Part shown: piece by piece, positions 42,512-49,909 of the stretch
Position numbering within the stretch: the stretch's first letter is position 1
Layout of the letters: each line of letters opens with the position of its first letter
Assembly (NCBI RefSeq): GCF_039548895.1
Contig: NZ_JBCLVG010000003.1
From: Orlajensenia stereocauli
GTDB lineage: Bacteria; Actinomycetota; Actinomycetes; Actinomycetales; Microbacteriaceae
Reading direction: 5' to 3' (one strand)
Length of the DNA: 64,000 nucleotides
Notes under the pieces: model-generated
Databases searched by the model: none
What the model saw: only the letters and a program-made list of their open reading frames with translations
What the model was told of the DNA's origin: nothing
Translations under genes and position numbers: made by a program

Positions 42512-42550
42512 CGCTCGCTGAGGGCCGACCGCCCGACGCGCCCTCAGCGC
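42512..42550. repeat. decayed intergenic repeat
   Basis: CGCTCGCTGAGGGCCGACCG matches the intergenic family but the centre is shortened and the inverse end (CCTCAGCGCGCC) runs into the DJ-1 gene stop. It fills the gap between convergent genes. Confidence 0.65.
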
Positions 42551-43248
42551 GCCGCCAGGGCCTCGACAACCGCAGCCGCCACGGCCGCGCTCGACTGCGG
42601 GTTCTGGCCGCTGATCAGGTTGCCGTCGACCACGACGTGGCTCGACCAGTCGGCGCCGGTCTCGACGATGGCTCCGGCCTCGCGCAGACGCGTCTCGACG
42701 AACCACGGCGTCTTCTCGCCGGTTCCTCCGGTGAGCTCCTCGTGATCGGTGAACACCGTGAGGCGACGCCCGTCGAAGGCGAAGGCCCCGTCGGCGCCCA
42801 CGGCTGAGAGCAGAGCAGCGGGGCCGTGACAGAACGGAGCGATGATCGTTCCGGCGGCGTTCGCCTCGGTGAGCAGGCGCCCCGTCGTCGCGTCGAAGGC
42901 CAGGTCCGTCATCGGACCGTGACCGCCGGGCAGCACGACGGCGTCGAATGCCGACACGTCGATCGTGTCGAGGGGCACGGATGCCGCCAGCGCGGGTGCG
43001 ATCTCGTCGAGGTAGCCGCGCAGCTCGGCCGCCTTCCCGGCTCCGCCGGCACCGGCATCCGAGAGGCTTCCCGCGTCGACCGTGGGGGTGACCCCGCCCG
43101 GCGTCGCGATGGTGATGCTGTGGCCGGCGGCACGCAGCTCTCGGTGCGCGACGACGAGCTCCTCGGCCCAGAAGCCCGTGGGGTGCTCGGCACCGTCGCT
43201 GAGGGTGAGGCTCGTGGCCCCGGTGACGATCATGAGGATGTCGCTCAT
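42544..43248 (-). CDS. DJ-1/PfpI family protein (Hsp31/YhbO-like)
   Basis: A 234-residue class I glutamine-amidotransferase-like protein. The nucleophile elbow is IIAPFCHGPAAL (Cys), with Glu in TGFWAEELVVAH and GGHGPMTDLA as the oxyanion loop. Related enzymes act as glyoxalase III, chaperone or stress protein; the last residue of the triad cannot be told. AAGGACACC precedes the ATG. It lies 68 bases downstream of the MFS gene on the same strand, so it probably belongs to the MarR-controlled operon and may deal with a reactive compound together with the exporter. Confidence 0.88.
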   Translation of the reverse strand: MSDILMIVTGATSLTLSDGAEHPTGFWAEELVVAHRELRAAGHSITIATPGGVTPTVDAGSLSDAGAGGAGKAAELRGYLDEIAPALAASVPLDTIDVSAFDAVVLPGGHGPMTDLAFDATTGRLLTEANAAGTIIAPFCHGPAALLSAVGADGAFAFDGRRLTVFTDHEELTGGTGEKTPWFVETRLREAGAIVETGADWSSHVVVDGNLISGQNPQSSAAVAAAVVEALAAR

Positions 43249-43316
43249 GGAGGTGTCCTTTCGTTGTGCCGGATGCGGCTGGAGGTGGGTGCGGTGCGGG
43301 TGGTCGGCGCTGAGGC

Positions 43317-44558
43317 TCAGGCGACAGCGGGCGTCGGTCGGGTCGGCGTCGCGGGAGAGGCGCGCACCTCATCCATTCTGCGCGTCGCTCGCCGGGCATC
43401 GACGGCCGCGAAGGCCATCACGACCACGGCGGCTGCGGTGATGACGGCGCCGACCCAGAGAGGTGAGGTGTAGCCGAGTCCTGCCGTGATGGCCAGACCG
43501 CCCACGAACGCGCCGAGAGCGTTGCCCAGATTGAAGGCTGCGATGTTCGCGCTCGAGGCCAGGGTCGGTGCCCCGTCTGCGTAGCCCATGATGCGGGTCT
43601 GCAGTCCGGGAACCGTGCCGAATCCGAAGCCGCCCATGAGGAAGAGCAGCGCGATCGTCGCGACGGGGCTCCAGGCCAGCAGAGCGAACAGCACGAGGAC
43701 GACGGTGAGGGCGATGAGGAAGCCGAGCAGGGTCCCGTCGATCGACCTGTCGGCGAGGCGCCCGCCGAGCCAGTTGCCCACGAAGAGGCCGCCGCCGAAC
43801 AATACGAGCAGCCAGGGAACGGCGCTCGCTGCGAACCCGCTCACCTCGGTGAGTGTGTAGGCGATGTAGGTGAAGGCGCCGAACATGCCGCCGAAGCCGA
43901 GCACTGTGACGGTGAGCGAGAGCCACACCTGGCCCGAACGGAACGCTCCGAGCTCGGTGCGAAGGCTGGGCACGGGGCTGACGGATGCGGTGCCGGCGGC
44001 ATCCGTCACCCCGGGCGTCGCCGGCACCAGCCGCCAGATGCCCACGAGGGCGACGACGCCGATGGCGGCGATCACCCAGAAGGTGGACCGCCAGCCGAAC
44101 TGCTGGCCGAGGAAGGTGCCGAACGGAACGCCGAGCACATTCGCGGCGGTGAGGCCGGTGAACATGATCGCGACGGCGCCGGCCTTGCGATTCGCAGGCA
44201 CGAGGCTCGCAGCCACCACCGCGCCGATGCCGAAGAAGGCGCCGTGGCAGAGGGCGGCGACGACCCGGCCGCTCATCATGACGCCGTACGTGGGCGCGAG
44301 TGCCGAGAGTGCGTTGCCCGCGATGAAGAGCACGAGCAGTGCCATGAGCACGGGCTTGCGGGGGAGTCTGATGGTCGCGGCGGTGATGCCGAGGGCGCCG
44401 ACGACGACCGCGAGCGCATAGCCCGAGATCAGCCAGCCGGCTGCGGCCTCGGTGACGTCGAAGCTCGCGGCGACCTCAGGGAGGAGGCCCATGATGACGA
44501 ACTCGGTGAGTCCGATGCCGAACCCGCCGATGGCGAGGGCGATCAAACCTGCGGGCAT
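43317..44558 (-). CDS. MFS transporter (DHA1/AraJ-like efflux)
   Basis: A 413-residue major-facilitator protein with twelve hydrophobic helices. The start ALAIGGFGIGLTEFVIMGLLPEVA is the motif of the sugar/drug-efflux AraJ branch, and the loop 2-3 region is ATIRLPRKPVLMAL. Residues 190-215 form the central cytoplasmic loop. ATG 44558 follows GGAGAAATC. It shares a divergent regulatory region with the MarR gene, a common efflux arrangement. Substrate unknown. Confidence 0.93.
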   Translation of the reverse strand: MPAGLIALAIGGFGIGLTEFVIMGLLPEVAASFDVTEAAAGWLISGYALAVVVGALGITAATIRLPRKPVLMALLVLFIAGNALSALAPTYGVMMSGRVVAALCHGAFFGIGAVVAASLVPANRKAGAVAIMFTGLTAANVLGVPFGTFLGQQFGWRSTFWVIAAIGVVALVGIWRLVPATPGVTDAAGTASVSPVPSLRTELGAFRSGQVWLSLTVTVLGFGGMFGAFTYIAYTLTEVSGFAASAVPWLLVLFGGGLFVGNWLGGRLADRSIDGTLLGFLIALTVVLVLFALLAWSPVATIALLFLMGGFGFGTVPGLQTRIMGYADGAPTLASSANIAAFNLGNALGAFVGGLAITAGLGYTSPLWVGAVITAAAVVVMAFAAVDARRATRRMDEVRASPATPTRPTPAVA

Positions 44559-44609
44559 GCTGATTTCTCCAGTGCTGGGGTGGGGTTTCGGGATGATGCG
44601 CGTACGCTG

Positions 44610-44669
44610 GTAGTTGCAGACGCGTTGTATAAATAGTTGCACATGCAAATACAACGCGCAAGCAACTAC
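44610..44669. promoter_or_regulatory. nested palindromic operator between MFS and MarR
   Basis: Three inverted repeats lie in 60 bp: outer GTAGTTGC (44610) with GCAACTAC (to 44669); middle GCGTTGTAT (44622-44630) with ATACAACGC (44649-44657), both centred at 44639.5; and inner TTGCACATGCAA (44637-44648). The arms of the outer and middle pairs are perfect. The AT-rich stretch TATAAATAG lies inside. MarR-family proteins bind such TTGCA-type palindromes and repress both divergent genes. Confidence 0.75.
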
Positions 44670-44726
44670 TTTTCGTGAAGCCGTTCCGACGGCTCAGCGA
44701 ACGCCACGAGAGGATCGAGGACCGCC

Positions 44727-45182
44727 ATGGGCATCGCCGACGATGCAGTCGAGGTGCGAGCGCAGGGCTGGCGCACGCTGGCCGCTCTGCACGGGCTCAT
44801 CGAGGCCGAGCTGGAACGCGCACTGGCGGCATCCGTGGGTCTCTCCGTCGTGGAGTACACGGTGCTCGACGCCCTGAGCCGCCAGGACGGTTGGCACATG
44901 CGGATGCAGCAGCTCGCCCGAGCGGCCGCCTTGAGCGCGAGCGCCACCACCCGACTCGTGACGCGTCTCGAGGAGCGCGCGCTGCTCACCCGCATCCTCT
45001 GCGCCGACGACAGGCGCGGCATCTACACCGAGCTCACCGCCGCAGGGCGGGCGCTCTACGAGCGGGCGCGGCCCATCCACGACGAGGCGCTCGAGCGCGT
45101 GCTCTCGGATGCCGCCGAGCAGCCGGAGCTCGCGCCGATGGTCGACGCGCTGCACGCGGTGGCGCCTGCCCCCGCCCGCTGA
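44727..45182 (+). CDS. MarR family transcriptional regulator
   Basis: A 151-residue winged-helix regulator. The recognition helix region is MRMQQLARAAALSASATTRLVTRLEERALL, followed by the wing TRILCADDRRGIYTELTAAG. MarR proteins sense phenolic or other ligands and release divergent efflux operons. The stop codon at 45180-45182 lies inside an intergenic repeat. Likely controls the MFS/DJ-1 operon and itself from the operator at 44610. Confidence 0.93.
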   Translation: MGIADDAVEVRAQGWRTLAALHGLIEAELERALAASVGLSVVEYTVLDALSRQDGWHMRMQQLARAAALSASATTRLVTRLEERALLTRILCADDRRGIYTELTAAGRALYERARPIHDEALERVLSDAAEQPELAPMVDALHAVAPAPAR

Positions 45183-45246
45183 GGCCCGGGCGAAGCCCGC
45201 GGTGGAAGCGCTCCGGTCGCGCGCTGCGCGCGGACGTCAGCGAACG
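45176..45246. repeat. intergenic repeat pair overlapping the MarR stop
   Basis: CCGCTGAGGCCCGGGCGAAG.. ..GGAAGCGC is followed by a decayed inverted unit ending GTCAGCGAACG. The first bases encode the last MarR codon and stop, and the second unit runs up to the epimerase gene's 3' end. Confidence 0.75.
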
Positions 45247-45255
45247 AATGGTGTG

Positions 45256-46119
45256 TCAGACGTGATCCCGCCACGAGTGCCTCGGCTCGAAGCCCAGCAC
45301 CCGCCGCGCCTTCGCGATCGAGAGCAGGGTGTCGTGCACGCCGAGCTCGCCGTGCACCGGAACCTCGGGGAACACCTCGGCCACCAGCTCCGAGTTCGGC
45401 CGGCTCATCACGGTGTCTGCCGCCGCGATGATGAAGCGGTCGAACCCCGGCGCGGCCGTCGTCAGCGCGCGCTCGATGGCCTGGGCGCCGTCGCGGCCGT
45501 CGATGTAGCCCCACAGGTTCCACTTGCGTGCGTTCGCATCCGAGTCGAATGACGGGAACGCGGCATAGTCCTCCGGGTCTATGACGTTCGAGAAGCGCAG
45601 CGCCGTGATCGACAGCTCGGGGTCCCAGCGCACCAGCTCGATCGCCAGCTGCTCCTCGAGGTGCTTGACCAGCGAGTAGACGCTCTCCGGTCGCGCCGGA
45701 TACTCCTCGTCCACGGGGATATAAGGCGGCGGCACGTCGAACGGCAGGCCGAGCACGGTCTCGCTCGACGCGTAGACGATGCGCCGGATGCCGAGCCGCT
45801 TCGCCGCCCAGAACACATTGAAGGTTCCGAGCATGTTGTTGTGGAAGGTGCTCACGTCGCTCACGAGCCCGGGCGCCGGCACGGCGGCGAGGTGCACGAG
45901 GGCGTCGACATTGCCGCGATCCTCGTGGCCGTCCGGCTCCTCGGCGAGGCCCGCGATCGCATCGATCACGGCACCGAAGTCGCTCAGGTCGACCCTCAGG
46001 AAGCCCGGCCCGCGCTCGCCGTTCTGGTCGAGATTGACCACCTCGTGACCGGATGCCGCGAGCTCGCGCACCACGGTCCGTCCCAGCTTGCCCGATCCAC
46101 CAGTCACCACTATGCGCAT
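45256..46119 (-). CDS. NAD-dependent epimerase/dehydratase family protein
   Basis: A 287-residue extended SDR. VVTGGSGKLGRTVVREL is the NAD-binding loop, HLAAVP a conserved turn, YASSETVLG the Ser segment and YSLVKHLEE the catalytic Tyr-x3-Lys. Similar to sugar-nucleotide epimerases and UDP-hexuronate-type dehydrogenases. ATG 46119 follows AGGATGG. It is divergent from the ArsR operon; substrate not deducible. Confidence 0.9.
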   Translation of the reverse strand: MRIVVTGGSGKLGRTVVRELAASGHEVVNLDQNGERGPGFLRVDLSDFGAVIDAIAGLAEEPDGHEDRGNVDALVHLAAVPAPGLVSDVSTFHNNMLGTFNVFWAAKRLGIRRIVYASSETVLGLPFDVPPPYIPVDEEYPARPESVYSLVKHLEEQLAIELVRWDPELSITALRFSNVIDPEDYAAFPSFDSDANARKWNLWGYIDGRDGAQAIERALTTAAPGFDRFIIAAADTVMSRPNSELVAEVFPEVPVHGELGVHDTLLSIAKARRVLGFEPRHSWRDHV

Positions 46120-46159
46120 GAGTCCATCCTGCCGCGCACCAGCGTTCTTCGCCGAGGTC

Positions 46160-46188
46160 TTGACAGCGACACCCAATCGATCTATCTT
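46160..46188 (+). promoter_or_regulatory. sigma-70-type promoter of the ArsR operon
   Basis: -35 TTGACA (46160-46165) and -10 TATCTT (46183-46188) are separated by 17 bases, nearly ideal. The palindrome at 46195 lies just downstream, over the expected start site. Confidence 0.75.
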
Positions 46189-46194
46189 TTAATC

Positions 46195-46210
46195 AATCAA
46201 GTGGTTGATC
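46195..46210. promoter_or_regulatory. ArsR-type operator (AATCAA-GTGG-TTGATC)
   Basis: Inverted repeat AATCAA/TTGATC around GTGG, with further TTGAT copies at 46191 (AATCAA) and 46220 (TTGATAA). It overlaps the probable transcription start of the ArsR gene, fitting autoregulation. Confidence 0.6.
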
Positions 46211-46226
46211 AAGCAGAAGGTTGATA

Positions 46227-46616
46227 ATGATCGTGGATCCGAAATCGGAGGAACGGCTCGACCGGGCATTCATGGCCCTGGCCGACCCCATCCGTCGCCG
46301 GATCATCGCTCGCCTCAGTCGAGGCTCGGCCACGGTCAACGAACTCGCGGAGCCCTTCGAGATCTCCAAGCAGGCGGTCTCGAAGCACATCCAGGTGCTG
46401 GAGCAGGCGGGGCTGGTCACGCGAACGCGTGATGCGCAGCGCCGGCCCGTGCACCTGAACGCCGTCGAGCTCGAACGCATGACCAGCTGGATCGACCGGT
46501 ACAGGCTCATCCACGAGCAGCAGTTCCGCAGTCTCGACGCGGTGCTCGGAGCGATGGGCGCATCGGATGCCGCAGCGAAGGCATCCGTCGACACCATCAA
46601 GGAGAAGGAACTATGA
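46227..46616 (+). CDS. ArsR/SmtB family transcriptional regulator
   Basis: A 129-residue winged-helix protein. ALADPIRRRIIARLSRG and VNELAEPFEISKQAVSKHIQVLEQAGLV are the conserved HTH blocks. There are no Cys pairs for metal binding, so it belongs to the metal-independent branch that is typically paired with SRPBCC genes. AGAAGG precedes ATG 46227. It overlaps the SRPBCC gene by ATGA. Confidence 0.93.
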   Translation: MIVDPKSEERLDRAFMALADPIRRRIIARLSRGSATVNELAEPFEISKQAVSKHIQVLEQAGLVTRTRDAQRRPVHLNAVELERMTSWIDRYRLIHEQQFRSLDAVLGAMGASDAAAKASVDTIKEKEL

Positions 46617-47089
46617 GCACCACCACCAATGCCCTCACCGTCACCGCGCCTGAGGGCGTGCAGTACGTCGACTTCGTGCGCGAGTTCGACTACCCGGTCG
46701 AGGCCGTCTTCAACGCCCACCGGGATCCCGCCCTCGTTGCGCAGTGGCTCGGCCCGCGCGATCTCGAGATGGAGATCGAGGAGTACGACTTCCGCACCGG
46801 AGGCCGCTACCGCTACGTCCATGGCCGCGGCGACGAGAAGTACGGCTTCAACGGCGTCTTCCACGTCGTGCGCGAGAACGAGTTCGCCGTGCAGACCTTC
46901 GAGTTCGAGGGCTACCCCGACGTCGTCGCGCTCGACTCGATGCGCTTCATCGACCTCGGCAACGGGCGCACGCGCCTCGAGGGCCACTCGGTCTACCCCA
47001 CCCAGGAGGCGCGCGACGGCATGGTCGCCTCCGGAATGGAGCACGGAATGCGCGAGGGCTACGAGCGACTCGAAGAACTGCTCGGCTGA
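46613..47089 (+). CDS. SRPBCC (AHSA1-like) domain protein
   Basis: A 158-residue START-fold protein. VDFVREFDYPVEAVFNAHRDPALVAQWLGP is the AHSA1 N-terminal block, and GYERLEELL the C-terminal helix. Such proteins bind small hydrophobic ligands and are very often encoded directly after an ArsR regulator, as here (overlap of four bases). Ligand unknown. Confidence 0.92.
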   Translation: MSTTTNALTVTAPEGVQYVDFVREFDYPVEAVFNAHRDPALVAQWLGPRDLEMEIEEYDFRTGGRYRYVHGRGDEKYGFNGVFHVVRENEFAVQTFEFEGYPDVVALDSMRFIDLGNGRTRLEGHSVYPTQEARDGMVASGMEHGMREGYERLEELLG

Positions 47090-47132
47090 TCGGCCCTCCG
47101 GCATCCGCACCGCGAAACCCAAGGAGAACATC

Positions 47133-47573
47133 ATGGACTGGACCCTCGAAGTCGTCATCGTGCCCGTCAAGGACATAGCGCGATCGATCGAGTTCTACCG
47201 AGACAAGGTCGGCTTCGACCTCGATCACGACACCGACATGGGTGAGGCCCGCATAGTGCAGTTCACGCCGCGAGGCTCCGGCTGCTCGATCGTGATCGGC
47301 ACCCTGCCGTCGCAGAACCAGATGGAGCCGGGCTCGCTCAAGGGCCTGCAGTTGGTCGTGTCGGATGCCGCGACCGCGCGCGAGGAACTCCTCGGCCGCG
47401 GCGTCGATGCCAGCGAGCTGACGGTCTTCGACGAGCGCGACGGCGGCACGTTCTTCGGCTTCAGCGACCCTGATGGCAACAGCTGGGCCGTGCAGGAGCT
47501 GCGGGTGCGTGCCGAGAAGCCGCTCATCCCGGTGGAGTACCGAGGACGCTTCGCCGAGGACTCCGGCGAGTAG
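47133..47573 (+). CDS. VOC family protein (glyoxalase/dioxygenase-like)
   Basis: A 146-residue protein with two beta-alpha-beta-beta-beta units: VVIVPVKDIARSIEFYRDKVGF begins the first, and FFGFSDPDGNSWAVQEL ends the second with the conserved Glu. Family members bind metal and act as glyoxalase, dioxygenase or resistance protein. AAGGAGAAC precedes the ATG. 44 bases after the SRPBCC gene, so it is probably the third gene of the ArsR operon. Confidence 0.9.
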   Translation: MDWTLEVVIVPVKDIARSIEFYRDKVGFDLDHDTDMGEARIVQFTPRGSGCSIVIGTLPSQNQMEPGSLKGLQLVVSDAATAREELLGRGVDASELTVFDERDGGTFFGFSDPDGNSWAVQELRVRAEKPLIPVEYRGRFAEDSGE

Positions 47574-47590
47574 ACAGGCGACTCTCGCGT

Positions 47591-47619
47591 TGGGACCGTG
47601 GATGGAGTCCGCGGTCCCA
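47591..47619 (+). terminator. hairpin after the VOC gene
   Basis: TGGGACCGTGGA pairs with TCCGCGGTCCCA (one wobble pair) around TGGAG, 18 bases after the stop. It probably ends the ArsR-SRPBCC-VOC transcript. Confidence 0.6.
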
Positions 47620-47663
47620 GCGCGTCTCTTCCGCCCGCCACCTCCGTGCCACAGGATGGAAGG

Positions 47664-48551
47664 GTGACCGACTCTCCGCAGATCCTCCGCTATGCCGCCT
47701 TCACCACCGATCCCCGGGGCGGCAACCCCGCCGGGGTCGTGCTCGACGCCGGCGGGATGTCCGACGCCGAGATGCAGCGCATCGCCGCCGAGATCGACTA
47801 CGCCGAGACCGCGTTCGTGACGGGCGCGGAGAACGGCATCCGGGTGATCCGCTACTTCAGCCCGATCGCCGAGGTGCCGTTCTGCGGTCACGCCACCATC
47901 GCGACGGCTGTCGCGATCGCCGAGCGCGACGGTGTCGGCGAGATCCGATTCCGCACCCCGGTCGGTGAGATCCCGATCGTGACGGATGCCGAAGCTGGTG
48001 ATGCCGGAGCTGCGGATGGCGCCGCGGCCGCGCCGGTCGGCATCAGCGCCGCCTTCACCAGTGTCGAGCCGGCCGTCGAGCCGCTCGACGATGCAGCGCT
48101 CAGCCAGATCCTCTCCATGACCTCCCTGAGCGAGACACAGCTCGACCAGCGCTACCCGCCGCGCGTCGCCTTCGCCGGCAACAGGCATCCGATCGTCGTC
48201 GTCGCCGATGCCGACGTCTTCGACTCGTTCACCTTCTCGCCCGTGGTCGCCCGTTCCCTCATGGACGTCGAGGGCTGGGCAGGCACCATCACGATGCTTC
48301 GATCGATCGGCGCCACCGAGTTCGAGGCGCGCAACATCTTCCCGGTGGGGCGCATCACCGAGGATCCCGCGACGGGATCCGCGGCCGCCTCCCTCGGCGG
48401 TTACCTGCGCGATCTCGGCCTCGTCGAGCCCCCGGCGCGCGTGATCGTCCATCAGGGGCGCCACGTCGGCCGCCCGAGCGTGCTCACCGTCGACATCCCG
48501 GCGACGGGCGGCATCACCGTGAGTGGGAGCGCTGTCCCCATCCCCGCGTGA
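47664..48551 (+). CDS. PhzF family phenazine-biosynthesis-like isomerase
   Basis: A 295-residue protein with two similar halves. AAFTTDPRGGNPAGVVLDA, the catalytic Glu in YAETAFVTG, and PFCGHATIATA mark the first half; GRITEDPATGSAAASLGGYL the second. PhzF isomerises a dihydro-hydroxyanthranilate in phenazine makers, but most family members have other, unknown substrates and no phenazine genes are near. The GTG at 47664 is used; AGGA lies seven bases upstream. Confidence 0.91.
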   Translation: MTDSPQILRYAAFTTDPRGGNPAGVVLDAGGMSDAEMQRIAAEIDYAETAFVTGAENGIRVIRYFSPIAEVPFCGHATIATAVAIAERDGVGEIRFRTPVGEIPIVTDAEAGDAGAADGAAAAPVGISAAFTSVEPAVEPLDDAALSQILSMTSLSETQLDQRYPPRVAFAGNRHPIVVVADADVFDSFTFSPVVARSLMDVEGWAGTITMLRSIGATEFEARNIFPVGRITEDPATGSAAASLGGYLRDLGLVEPPARVIVHQGRHVGRPSVLTVDIPATGGITVSGSAVPIPA

Positions 48552-48804
48552 GCCGGTGGCGTCCATCGACGATGAGTGCCGGGAATCCCGACGGATTCCA
48601 AACCGATCAGGCGTCGGCGCCGTATCCCTTGGGTTCTGCGTTGAGAGAAGACCGCGCAGCGCCTGAACGTCATCTGTGGTCGACCCGACGACCTCTTGTG
48701 CGGATGACAGGGAGGGCCCCGTGAGCGCGGGGCCCTTCCGCAGTCCCCCCCAGTGACACCCCGACGCGGCAGGATGGACTCACACCGCGTCGAAGGGGGA
48801 ACGG
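48552..48804. other. 253-bp gap with no gene; contains a strong hairpin
   Basis: No coding signal of useful length was seen. The gap contains the hairpin at 48714 and shows several short complementary stretches (CGGGAATCCCG, GGTCGACCCGACGACC), which could be a small RNA, but no known family was recognised. Confidence 0.4.
48714..48735 (+). terminator. GGGCCCC/GGGGCCC terminator-like hairpin
   Basis: Stem GGGCCCC (48714-48720) and GGGGCCC (48729-48735) around GTGAGCGC, followed by TT. It lies 163 bases after the PhzF stop, so it may terminate either that transcript or an unseen RNA in the gap. Confidence 0.6.
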
Positions 48805-49560
48805 ATGCCGTTCATCACCGAGGACGGCGAGCCACTCGCCTCCATCGAGCTCGGCCAGGTGCCGCCGGACGGCTACCTGTTCCAGTTGCGTCGCGGCATC
48901 GGCTACAGGGAGCCAGGCACCGACACCGTCGTCTGGGCGCCGGCCCACGTGCCCGACCCCCATCCCACCCGGCAGAACAGCACCGACCTCGCCTCGGTGC
49001 CGCACTTCCTCTGGAGCTTCATCGCCTCCTATGGCCGCCAGTCGGCTCCGGCCGTCGTGCACGACCACCGCTCCGAGGTGGCCGCCCTCATCGGCGACGG
49101 CGGCGATCCGCATGCCGCCCTCGAGCAGCGCCGCGAGGACGACCGCGTCTTCCTGGTCGGCCTCCGCGAGCAGCAGGTGCCGCTGCTGCGTGCCTGGCTC
49201 ATGTGGGGCTGGGTGTCTGCGGAGCGCTACCTGCGGCACGCCCTCCCGCTCGGGTTGCTGCTCCTCGTGCAGGTGCTGCTCTCACTCGTGGCCATCGCGA
49301 CGGGCATCGTGCTGGCGATCACGACGGATCCGATCTGGCTCCTGCTGCTCCTGGTTCCCCTCGCCGCGTCGTTCCTCTGGGGTCGCGACTGGCTCATGAT
49401 GGTGGTGCTCTCCTACGGGAGCGCCATCATCGCTCCCCTCCTCCTCGTGCAACTGCTCGCGCTGCTCCCGTTCCGCCTGCTCGAGTTCGTCGTCGAACTC
49501 ATCAGCGGGGGACAGCCCACGCAGGTGTTCCGTCCGACGATCCGACCGCCCGGTCACTGA
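48805..49560 (+). CDS. DUF1353-containing membrane protein
   Basis: A 251-residue protein. Residues 1-100 are a DUF1353 domain (GIGYREPGTDTVVWAPAHV, STDLASVPHFLWSFIASYGRQSAPAVVHDH), a family of unknown function; the C-terminal half has three or four membrane helices, which most DUF1353 proteins lack. AAGGGGG lies before the ATG. DUF1353 is also common in phages, but no phage genes surround it. Confidence 0.84.
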   Translation: MPFITEDGEPLASIELGQVPPDGYLFQLRRGIGYREPGTDTVVWAPAHVPDPHPTRQNSTDLASVPHFLWSFIASYGRQSAPAVVHDHRSEVAALIGDGGDPHAALEQRREDDRVFLVGLREQQVPLLRAWLMWGWVSAERYLRHALPLGLLLLVQVLLSLVAIATGIVLAITTDPIWLLLLLVPLAASFLWGRDWLMMVVLSYGSAIIAPLLLVQLLALLPFRLLEFVVELISGGQPTQVFRPTIRPPGH

Positions 49561-49630
49561 CCGACAGTCGGCCGAGTGCTGTCCACTCGCAGCCCGCGCA
49601 CGGTGGTCCGCTGCATCCGAAAGCCGCGGG

Positions 49631-49636
49631 TAGATT
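49631..49636 (+). promoter_or_regulatory. -10 box (TAGATT) for a leaderless transcript
   Basis: TAGATT ends six bases before the ATG at 49643 with no ribosome site between, so transcription likely starts at the ATG. Confidence 0.6.
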
Positions 49637-49642
49637 GTCTGC

Positions 49643-49891
49643 ATGGCTGAGAACACCCCCGAGCCGCGCCTGCCCGGCCGCGCTGGACGCAAGCACATGA
49701 GCGCACTGGTCGCCTGGCCGCTCGGCCTCGTCATCGGCGGAGTGCTCGGCGTGGCCATCGGCTACTCGCTCGACAGCGTCGTGGCCGGAGCCCTCATCGG
49801 CATCGGCATCGGCATCGCATTCGGCGTGATCTTCTCGCCGACGTCGACCGAGGGCAAGCGTCCGCGCAAGGCGCCGAGGTCCGCGAAGTAG
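49643..49891 (+). CDS. small two-helix membrane protein
   Basis: An 82-residue protein with a Pro/Arg-rich N-terminus, two Gly-rich membrane helices (residues about 22-42 and 45-65) and a basic tail GKRPRKAPRSAK. GxxxG-type spacing (GGVLGVAIG, GIGIGIAFG) suggests close helix packing. No family assigned. Probably translated from a leaderless message. Confidence 0.72.
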   Translation: MAENTPEPRLPGRAGRKHMSALVAWPLGLVIGGVLGVAIGYSLDSVVAGALIGIGIGIAFGVIFSPTSTEGKRPRKAPRSAK

Positions 49892-49909
49892 CGAGGGCTG
49901 CACCCGGAC

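Noticed and set aside
47664..48551. Phenazine biosynthesis locus
   Set aside because: Only the PhzF-like gene is present; the rest of a phz operon is absent, so the name reflects the family only.
48805..49560. Prophage remnant because DUF1353 occurs in phages
   Set aside because: No integrase, capsid or tail genes nearby and the protein has added membrane helices.
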